A DNA stretch of 11,464 nt from the NCBI GenBank assembly GCA_964527535.1, contig CAZGPW010000097.1:1-11464 (forward strand), given 5' to 3'. This stretch comes from JAQIBY01 sp964527535 (lineage in GTDB: Bacteria > Bacteroidota > Bacteroidia > Bacteroidales > ML635J-15). This document shows, piece after piece, positions 5,829-11,464 of the stretch. The number at the start of each line of letters is the position of its first letter. The first letter of the stretch is position 1. Made by a program: the position numbers and the translations under genes. Below the pieces are notes generated by a model, which was not told the DNA's origin, did no database searches, and was given only the letters and a program-made list of their open reading frames with translations.

Positions 5829-6737
5829 ATGAGAGTACACACAGATTTTGAAAATATTGGTTCGATAAAAAATGCCGTGGTCACAACGGGCACTTTTGAT
5901 GGTGTACATATCGGACATAAAACCATTCTGAACCGCCTTAATCAACTGGCTGCAGAAATCAATGGCGAGTCTGTGCTGATCACGTTTCAGAACCATCCGG
6001 CAAAAGTTCTGAATCCCCGTAAATCAGACAAAACAGCACTGATTACCACAAAACATGAAAAAATTGAATTGCTCCGTAACACAGGAATTGACCACCTTTT
6101 CATCATACCGTTCACCCCCGAATTTGCCAAAATCACATCCCATAGCTTTGTGAACGATATATTGAAAAATAAGCTTCATGCCAGAGTTGTCATTGTTGGA
6201 TTCAACCATCATTTTGGATACAATCGCCAGGGAAATTTTAATTATTTGCATCAAATCAGTAAAAATTCCGGCTTTATGGTGGAAGAGATTCCAATGCAGG
6301 ACATCGAAAAAGAAATGGTCAGTTCAACACAGATACGAAAAGCCCTGAAAGGGGGAAACATTGAGCAGGCAAATTTATACCTTGACCACCTGTATCTGCT
6401 TTCTGCAAAAACCTTAAAAAAAGGCTCATTTTCACAACTGCAAAACAACGAAATTTTCGAACTTGTTGTTGATGATGAGGAAAAAATCATTCCTTCCGAC
6501 GGAGCCTATAAAGTCAAATTGCAAAAGCATCAGATTGAAGGCACAATGTTTATCAACAGGGATACAGGAAATACACAATTGTTTTTTATGCCTGAAAGAA
6601 ACGCTACCCTCATCCAAAATAACATGACATACAACTATGTTTTTTACAGAAAATTACAGCATATCAACCACATCAAAAAGCAACAAACCTTTATTTCAGA
6701 ACACATTCAAGAAGTCAAAACATTATCTGATAATTAA
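5829..6737 (+). CDS. ribF: RibF-like FAD synthetase with degenerate kinase half
   Basis: RibF normally phosphorylates riboflavin to FMN with its C-terminal domain and adenylylates FMN to FAD with its N-terminal domain. The N-terminal nucleotidyltransferase half is well preserved: GTFDGVHIGH (21-30), TFQNHP (52-57), LHARVVIVGFNHHFGYNRQG (116-135, cf. VVGxDFxFGxxRxG) and SSTQIRKAL (165-173). The C-terminal half (about 185-302) has the family length but not its motifs. The GRxLGFPTAN loop that binds ATP and Mg is absent, as are GVANIGxRPTF and the catalytic-Glu strand (ExHLLDF, here TQLFFMPE). Only GAYKV and the closing helices recall the family. The protein may therefore make FAD from FMN only, or have another nucleotidyl transfer role. 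At 302 residues it is full length, with no sign of a frameshift. It follows rex by 29 nt and may share its transcript. A standard bifunctional RibF elsewhere in the genome would be expected. Confidence 0.85.
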   Translation: MRVHTDFENIGSIKNAVVTTGTFDGVHIGHKTILNRLNQLAAEINGESVLITFQNHPAKVLNPRKSDKTALITTKHEKIELLRNTGIDHLFIIPFTPEFAKITSHSFVNDILKNKLHARVVIVGFNHHFGYNRQGNFNYLHQISKNSGFMVEEIPMQDIEKEMVSSTQIRKALKGGNIEQANLYLDHLYLLSAKTLKKGSFSQLQNNEIFELVVDDEEKIIPSDGAYKVKLQKHQIEGTMFINRDTGNTQLFFMPERNATLIQNNMTYNYVFYRKLQHINHIKKQQTFISEHIQEVKTLSDN

Positions 6738-6754
6738 TTTTAAATGATCACATT

Positions 6755-8074
6755 ATGAAAATAACAATGATAGGCACAGGATATGTTGGCCTGGTATCGG
6801 GAACATGCTTTGCAGAAGTAGGTGTTAACGTCTCATGCGTTGATATTGATGCAGAAAAAATCAACAAGCTGAACAAAGGGGTCATCCCGATATGGGAACC
6901 TGGATTGGAAACACTTGTCAAACGCAACGTCGAAAAAAACAGGCTCAGCTTCACTACCAGCCTTAAAGAAGGCTTGAAAGATTCAGAAGCTATTTTTATT
7001 GCCGTTGGCACACCCCCTGATGAAGACGGAAGCGCTGATCTCCAATACGTCCTTAACGTGGCCAGAGAAACAGGGAAATTGATGGACGATTATTTGCTTA
7101 TCATCACAAAAAGCACTGTCCCGATTGGAACGGCCGAAAAAGTGCGCAATGCGGTTTCAGAAGAATTAAAAAAACGGGGCAAAAACATTCCTTTTGATGT
7201 GGCATCTAACCCGGAATTCCTTAAAGAAGGTGATGCCATTAATGACGCCATGCACCCCGACAGAATTGTGATTGGAACAGATTCCGATAAGGCAAAACAA
7301 ATCATGAACAGGCTGTACAAACCATTTGTACTTAACGGACACCCCGTGATTTTTATGGATATCGCGTCGGCTGAATTAACAAAATACGCAGCCAATTCAA
7401 TGCTGGCCACCAAAATCAGTTTCATGAACGACATGGCCAATTTCTGTGAAAAAGTAGGTGCCGACATCAACGCCGTTCGCCGCGGTATAGGCTCTGACCG
7501 CCGGATCGGGAAATATTTTATCTACGCCGGCACAGGGTATGGTGGTTCATGTTTTCCAAAAGACGTAAAAGCTGTTATTAATACGGCTGACCAATACAAT
7601 CACAGCCTTGAAATACTTAAAGCTGTGGAAGATGTTAATGAACGGCAAAAAGAAACGTTGTTCCATAAAGCAAAAGCCTATTTCGGAGATCTGAAAGGAA
7701 AACACTTTGCAATGTGGGGCCTGTCCTTTAAACCAAATACCGATGACATGCGTGAAGCTCCCGCATTAAAACTCATTAACTTGTTTACCAATGCCGGAGC
7801 AACAATCACGGCCTATGATCCCGTTGCTATGGATGAATGCAAAAGGCGTGTGGGCAATAAAATATCTTACGCTAAAAAAGCGTATGACGCTGTTGATGGA
7901 GCAGACGCTTTATTACTTGTTACAGAATGGAGTGAGTTTCGTGTATTAAATTACCCCGCACTCGAAAAAATGAAAAACAAGCTGGTTTTTGACGGCCGGA
8001 ATATTTATGACCCAAAAGAACTCCAGGCAAAAGGTTATACATATTACGGCATCGGAAGGCGGATTGAAAAATAA
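6755..8074 (+). CDS. ugd: UDP-glucose 6-dehydrogenase
   Basis: This cytosolic enzyme oxidises UDP-glucose to UDP-glucuronate with two NAD+, feeding synthesis of acidic polysaccharides, capsule or other surface sugars. The 439 residues have the full three-domain layout. An N-terminal Rossmann domain carries GTGYVGL (7-13). The central substrate domain holds NPEFLKEG (152-159) and the K210/N214 stretch in LTKYAANSMLATK. The catalytic cysteine is C266 in GGSCFPKD, with D270 completing the site. The C-terminal UDP-binding domain includes WGLSFKPNTDDMREAP (321-336) and DGRNIYDP (413-420). Nothing is missing. The gene follows ribF by 17 nt on the same strand, so it may be cotranscribed, but its pathway has no clear tie to the redox genes. 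The related family UDP-N-acetyl-mannosamine dehydrogenase is less likely given the close match to the Ugd/TuaD form. Confidence 0.95.
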   Translation: MKITMIGTGYVGLVSGTCFAEVGVNVSCVDIDAEKINKLNKGVIPIWEPGLETLVKRNVEKNRLSFTTSLKEGLKDSEAIFIAVGTPPDEDGSADLQYVLNVARETGKLMDDYLLIITKSTVPIGTAEKVRNAVSEELKKRGKNIPFDVASNPEFLKEGDAINDAMHPDRIVIGTDSDKAKQIMNRLYKPFVLNGHPVIFMDIASAELTKYAANSMLATKISFMNDMANFCEKVGADINAVRRGIGSDRRIGKYFIYAGTGYGGSCFPKDVKAVINTADQYNHSLEILKAVEDVNERQKETLFHKAKAYFGDLKGKHFAMWGLSFKPNTDDMREAPALKLINLFTNAGATITAYDPVAMDECKRRVGNKISYAKKAYDAVDGADALLLVTEWSEFRVLNYPALEKMKNKLVFDGRNIYDPKELQAKGYTYYGIGRRIEK

Positions 8075-8373
8075 CCTGACAGGATACTCTGTAAACAAAC
8101 ATATTTTCACTCATTTTGAATTGATTTTTTAACATTGATTTAGATTTTTCAGACGTTTTTATATCATTTAACAAGGATGTGTTACAAAACATTTATGGGC
8201 ACTCCATCATATTATTGCGTTAATTATAGTAATAATGCACGATACAGCCATAAGGTGACAACAAAAAAAAATGGATAAATTTCATGCCCGTATCTGATAA
8301 AGTCTTTAAATTTGTTTCTATAAACGAAACGTAAAGGATTTTTCATTTAACATGTTTTTTATAAACGGTAGTT
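8075..8373. other. Intergenic region between ugd and korA
   Basis: These 299 bases are AT-rich and carry no convincing ORF or RNA gene. No clear hairpin terminator follows ugd. The likely korA promoter lies near the right end. An inverted repeat, TAACA (8169-8173) and TGTTA (8180-8184), is present, but its half-sites face opposite to a Rex operator. Confidence 0.5.
8307..8314 (+). promoter_or_regulatory. Candidate -7 element for korAB
   Basis: TAAATTTG fits the Bacteroidota TAnnTTTG element perfectly and would place the transcript start about 50 nt before korA. No TTG sits at the expected distance upstream, so this is only a partial promoter match. Confidence 0.4.
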
Positions 8374-10227
8374 ATGAATAAAAACGGTAAAGTAATCGAA
8401 CGCGAAGATGTGGTGGTAAAATTTGCTGGCGATTCCGGTGATGGCATGCAGCTGACCGGCTCCCAGTTTTCAGATGCTTCTGCTTCTTTTGGCAATGACC
8501 TTTCAACATTCCCTGACTTTCCTTCAGAAATCAGAGCACCGCAAGGGACACTGGCAGGTGTTTCTGGATTTCAGGTACGCATTGGGGAGAAAATGGTTGA
8601 AACCCCCGGGGATCTGGCTGATGTACTGGTGGCTATGAACCCTGCAGCACTTAAATCAAATCTGAAATGGGTAAAACCCGGGGCAACCATTATAATTGAT
8701 ATTGATAATTTTGACAATAAACATTACAAAAAAGCCGGATTTGTCGAAGACCCGATCGGCGATGGCTCTCTTGATGGTTATAACCTGATCAAAGCTCCCA
8801 TTACACAATTAACAAGATCCACCGTCAAAACTATGGATGTTGAGATTGACACAAAAACCACCGACAAAACCAAAAATCAGTTTGTCATGGGTATTCTTTT
8901 TTGGCTTTTCAACAGGGACATTGACAATGGGAAAAAATTCATCAGGGAAAAATTTAAAACAAAACCCATATTAGTTGATGTAAACGTTGCTGTGCTTTGT
9001 GGTGGTTATCATTACGCTGAAACCATTGAAGCGCTTTCCACAACCTTTCAGGTTAAACCATCTCAGGATAAAAAAGGAAAATACAGGCAAATTCATGGAA
9101 ACATAGCCACAAGCTGGGGTTTGATTGCCGGTGCTGAAAAAGCAGGCCTGCAGTTATTTCTGGGGTCATATCCCATCACACCGGCTTCGGAAATCCTTCA
9201 GGAATTATCAAACCATAAATCCATGGGAGTAAAAACATTCCAGGCTGAAGATGAAATTGCAGGGATCAATTCTGCTATTGGTGCCAGCTTTTCCGGAAGA
9301 CTTGGTGCCACAAGCACTTCAGGCCCCGGCCTTTCGCTCAAATCTGAAGCCCTTGGCCTTGCTGTCATGACTGAATTACCCTTGGTAGTCATCAACGTTC
9401 AACGTGGAGGGCCATCAACAGGGCTTCCCACAAAACCTGAACAATCAGACCTGTTTCAGGCCTTGTATGGTAGAAATGGCGAGGCCCCCATACCGGTAAT
9501 AGCCAGCAGTTCACCGGGAAATTGCTTCGATTTTGCTTTTGAAGCATGCCGGATAGCTATTGAACACATGACTCCTGTCATTATGCTTTCGGATGGATAC
9601 CTTGCTAATGGCACAGAACTCTGGAAAATTCCGGAAATGGGTGATCTCTCCCCAATCACTCCACCCAAAGCAAAAGACAACGATCCTGACTTTCAGCCTT
9701 ACCGCAGAGACCCTGAAAAATTAAACCGCTACTGGGCTGTTCCCGGACAAAAAGGCCTAAGGCATCGTGTAGGCGGACTTGAAAAAGCCGATGTAACAGG
9801 GGAAGTATCACACGACCCCTATAATCATCAGAAAATGGTTCAACTACGCCAGGATAAAGTAAATAATATTGCAAAATACATTCCCAAACAGGAAATTTTT
9901 GGCAATCAGAATGGCGGAGACCTACTTGTGGTAGGTTGGGGAGGAACTTATGGAGCACTTCACACTGCTGTAAAAGAATTGCGCGAAGATGGCAAAGATG
10001 TCAGCCTTGCTCAATTCAACTACATTTACCCTCTGCCGGAAAATACTGAAGAAGTGTTCAGTAAATTCAAAAAAATCCTTGTCTGTGAAATCAACATGGG
10101 GCAATTTGCTCATTATCTACGCTCCCATTTACCACAATTTACTTATTTACAACACAATAAAGTACAGGGATTGCCTTTTTACATCTCTGAATTAAAAAAG
10201 AAATGTCTTGAAATTCTGGAGGACTAA
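8374..10227 (+). CDS. korA: 2-oxoacid:ferredoxin oxidoreductase, fused gamma-alpha subunit (KorA)
   Basis: With KorB it forms the enzyme that decarboxylates a 2-oxoacid (probably 2-oxoglutarate) to the acyl-CoA and reduces ferredoxin, or runs the reverse carboxylation in the reductive direction. The 617 residues are a natural fusion. The gamma domain (about 12-225) starts with KFAGDSGDGMQLTGSQ and contains FPDFPSEIRAPQGT. The alpha pyrimidine-binding domain (about 240-420) contains GSYPITPASEIL (264-275), FQAEDEIAGINSAIGAS and NVQRGGPSTGLPTKPEQSDL (341-360). A transketolase C-terminal-like domain follows at about 515-617 (LLVVGWGGTYGAL). The gamma-alpha fusion without a ferredoxin domain is typical of KorA/OorA-type enzymes. 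Substrate choice cannot be fixed from sequence alone; pyruvate or another 2-oxoacid remains possible. It is 5 nt from korB and clearly forms an operon with it. Confidence 0.92.
   Translation: MNKNGKVIEREDVVVKFAGDSGDGMQLTGSQFSDASASFGNDLSTFPDFPSEIRAPQGTLAGVSGFQVRIGEKMVETPGDLADVLVAMNPAALKSNLKWVKPGATIIIDIDNFDNKHYKKAGFVEDPIGDGSLDGYNLIKAPITQLTRSTVKTMDVEIDTKTTDKTKNQFVMGILFWLFNRDIDNGKKFIREKFKTKPILVDVNVAVLCGGYHYAETIEALSTTFQVKPSQDKKGKYRQIHGNIATSWGLIAGAEKAGLQLFLGSYPITPASEILQELSNHKSMGVKTFQAEDEIAGINSAIGASFSGRLGATSTSGPGLSLKSEALGLAVMTELPLVVINVQRGGPSTGLPTKPEQSDLFQALYGRNGEAPIPVIASSSPGNCFDFAFEACRIAIEHMTPVIMLSDGYLANGTELWKIPEMGDLSPITPPKAKDNDPDFQPYRRDPEKLNRYWAVPGQKGLRHRVGGLEKADVTGEVSHDPYNHQKMVQLRQDKVNNIAKYIPKQEIFGNQNGGDLLVVGWGGTYGALHTAVKELREDGKDVSLAQFNYIYPLPENTEEVFSKFKKILVCEINMGQFAHYLRSHLPQFTYLQHNKVQGLPFYISELKKKCLEILED
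10218..10223 (+). promoter_or_regulatory. Strong Shine-Dalgarno site for korB
   Basis: GGAGGA lies within the last codons of korA, 9 nt before the korB ATG. It is notable because most genes in this window have no such site, as is common in Bacteroidota. It supports the ATG at 10233 and suggests efficient, near-coupled translation of the two subunits. Confidence 0.65.
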
Positions 10228-10232
10228 CTGTT

Positions 10233-11267
10233 ATGGAAGAAAAACAAAAATTAACAAAACAAAAATTAACAAAAAAAGATTTCGTCGTTGACGGGCCTGT
10301 TAAATGGTGTGCAGGATGTGGTGCTTATAGTATTCTTGCTGCTGTTCAGTCTGCATTACCCGAAACCGGAAAAGATATCGAAGACTTTGTGTTCGTATCT
10401 GGCATTGGATGCTCTTCACGGTTTCCTTATTACATTAACACCTATGGTTTTCATGGATTACATGGCAGAGCTGCTGCCATTGCCTCCGGAATAAAAGTGG
10501 CCAACCCGAAACTTTCGGTGTGGCAAATCACCGGAGATGGAGACGCTATGGCCATTGGAGGAAACCATTTTATTCATTTGCTCCGTAGAAACATTGATAT
10601 CAATGTATTGTTGTTTAACAACAAAATTTACGGATTAACCAAAGGCCAATATTCACCAACAACACCAAAAGGCTCTGTAACCAAAACATCGCCACATGGA
10701 ACCATTGAAAATCCGTTTAACCCCGGAGAATTAGCCATGGGGGCTCAAGGTACTTTCTTTGCCAGGGTGTTGGATAAAGGGCCAAAAATAATGAAACAGG
10801 TTTTTCTCGATGCAGAAAAACACAAAGGAACCTCCATGGTTGAGATACTGCAAAATTGTGTGATCTTTAACAACAAAGTGCATGAACTCGTAGCCGGCAA
10901 AGACGTTCGCGATGACAGAACCATTTATGTTGAACATGGAAAGCCCCTGCTCTTTGGGAAAGAAAAGGAAAAAGGCCTTATTATCGATGAAGGCAAACTC
11001 AAAGTGGTGAAAATCGGAGAAAATGGCATTACCAAAGATGATATTCTTGTGCATGACGCTAAAAATCCAGACCCCAACATGCACTACATGCTTAGCAGGA
11101 TGAATTATCCTGAATATCCGATTGCTGTTGGAATTATCCGGTCTGTTGACGAAGGCGATACTTATGAAAATCTGCTGGAAAATCAAATCAAGGAAGAAAA
11201 AGAAAACAACGAAATTCACAACATGAATGATTTGCTCAATTCAGGCAACGTCTTTAATATTGACTAA
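10233..11267 (+). CDS. korB: 2-oxoacid:ferredoxin oxidoreductase, beta subunit (KorB)
   Basis: KorB carries the thiamine diphosphate and the single [4Fe-4S] cluster of the KorAB enzyme. The 344 residues show the usual features. WCAGCG (25-30) supplies C26 and C29, and C60 (GIGCSSR) and C209 (QNCVIFNN) fit the other two cluster ligands. The thiamine diphosphate-Mg motif is GDGDAMAIGG (101-110) with the paired N129-N130. GLTKGQYSPTT (134-144) is characteristic of 2-oxoacid:ferredoxin beta subunits. There is no ferredoxin domain, so electrons should leave to a free ferredoxin. The N-terminus has a lysine-rich tandem repeat (KQKLTKQKLTKK), made by a direct repeat of AACAAAAATTAAC in the DNA, absent from most relatives. 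A strong intrinsic terminator follows the gene. Confidence 0.93.
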   Translation: MEEKQKLTKQKLTKKDFVVDGPVKWCAGCGAYSILAAVQSALPETGKDIEDFVFVSGIGCSSRFPYYINTYGFHGLHGRAAAIASGIKVANPKLSVWQITGDGDAMAIGGNHFIHLLRRNIDINVLLFNNKIYGLTKGQYSPTTPKGSVTKTSPHGTIENPFNPGELAMGAQGTFFARVLDKGPKIMKQVFLDAEKHKGTSMVEILQNCVIFNNKVHELVAGKDVRDDRTIYVEHGKPLLFGKEKEKGLIIDEGKLKVVKIGENGITKDDILVHDAKNPDPNMHYMLSRMNYPEYPIAVGIIRSVDEGDTYENLLENQIKEEKENNEIHNMNDLLNSGNVFNID

Positions 11268-11289
11268 GCAAATTCCATTTTGTCCCAAT

Positions 11290-11328
11290 AAAAAAACGCT
11301 TCTGTATCAACATCAGAAGCGTTTTTTT
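11290..11328 (+). terminator. Intrinsic terminator after korB
   Basis: A perfect inverted repeat, CGCTTCTG (11297-11304) and CAGAAGCG (11314-11321), surrounds a 9-nt loop. Seven A's precede it and seven T's follow, extending the stem to 15 bp. This is a textbook rho-independent terminator 22 nt after the korB stop. With A-tract and T-tract on both sides it could work in both directions. Confidence 0.93.
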
Positions 11329-11464
11329 GTGGTTTTTATCGTATCTACATACCCGATCACCGATCACTCTCATATAACTCTTTTTCAATACGCTTATTAT
11401 AAGCAAGTTGGCTAATAATCCTAAATCTAAAAAAGAATTGAATAACGAACATTAGAACAATAGA
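11329..11464. other. Right-edge non-coding DNA
   Basis: No gene is supported in the last 136 bases. A short direct repeat, CCGATCAC twice in a row (11353-11367), is the only structure noted. Confidence 0.4.

Noticed and set aside
8169..8184. TAACA-6-TGTTA inverted repeat upstream of korA as a second Rex operator
   Set aside because: The half-sites are everted relative to the Rex consensus (TGTTA...TAACA), and the dyad lies about 120 bp before the likely promoter.
10731..11219. Minus-strand open frame of 162 codons inside korB
   Set aside because: It lies opposite a clear KorB coding region; its hydrophobic residues come from the antisense of lysine/glutamate-rich codons.
11227..11415. Plus-strand open frame overlapping the korB end
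   Set aside because: It runs through the korB 3' end in another frame and through the terminator hairpin, with no recognisable product or start signal.
1..11464. CRISPR arrays, tRNA or rRNA genes, insertion sequences
   Set aside because: No regularly spaced direct repeats, cloverleaf-like sequence, rRNA stretches or transposase frames were seen on either strand.

Overview
The window looks like a chromosomal piece of an anaerobic member of the Bacteroidota. It is AT-rich with very AT-rich intergenic DNA. It carries a good match to the Bacteroidota promoter (TTG, then TAnnTTTG) just before the first redox gene, most of its genes lack a Shine-Dalgarno sequence, and it encodes ferredoxin-dependent 2-oxoacid metabolism. 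The assignment is by inference; there is no rRNA or other marker gene.

Layout. (1) 1-232: non-coding DNA with a hairpin-rich, inverted-repeat element (92-218). (2) 233-730, minus strand: an ECF-type sigma factor. (3) 731-1101: AT-rich divergent intergenic region. (4) 1102-5074, plus strand: a probable Rex operator, a Bacteroidota promoter and three genes related to the HydC, HydB and HydA subunits of trimeric [FeFe] hydrogenases (also NuoE, NuoF and NuoG of complex I). (5) 5173-6737: the NADH/NAD+ sensor repressor Rex and a RibF-type FAD synthetase. (6) 6755-8074: UDP-glucose 6-dehydrogenase. (7) 8374-11267: korA and korB, a 2-oxoacid (probably 2-oxoglutarate):ferredoxin oxidoreductase, closed by a strong intrinsic terminator at 11290-11328.

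The point of greatest interest is region 4. It would pass a quick annotation as an electron-bifurcating hydrogenase, but both catalytic sites look dismantled. The HydB-like protein has lost the glycine-rich FMN/NADH loop, the N-terminal [2Fe-2S] cysteines and the C-terminal ferredoxin domain. The HydA-like protein keeps every Fe-S cysteine, including the four ligands of the H-cluster cubane at exactly the spacing of Clostridium pasteurianum hydrogenase CpI, but has lost the residues that hold and protonate the di-iron site. The frames are intact and the cysteines are conserved, so this looks like repurposing rather than decay. The neighbouring RibF has also lost its riboflavin kinase motifs while keeping the FAD synthetase half.

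How the genes may work together (inference): the three proteins could form a cluster-only electron relay, redox sensor or enzyme with a new active site. The likely Rex operator in front of them suggests expression when NADH is high. KorAB would supply reduced ferredoxin in the same cell. Ugd (sugar nucleotide synthesis) has no obvious link to the redox genes.
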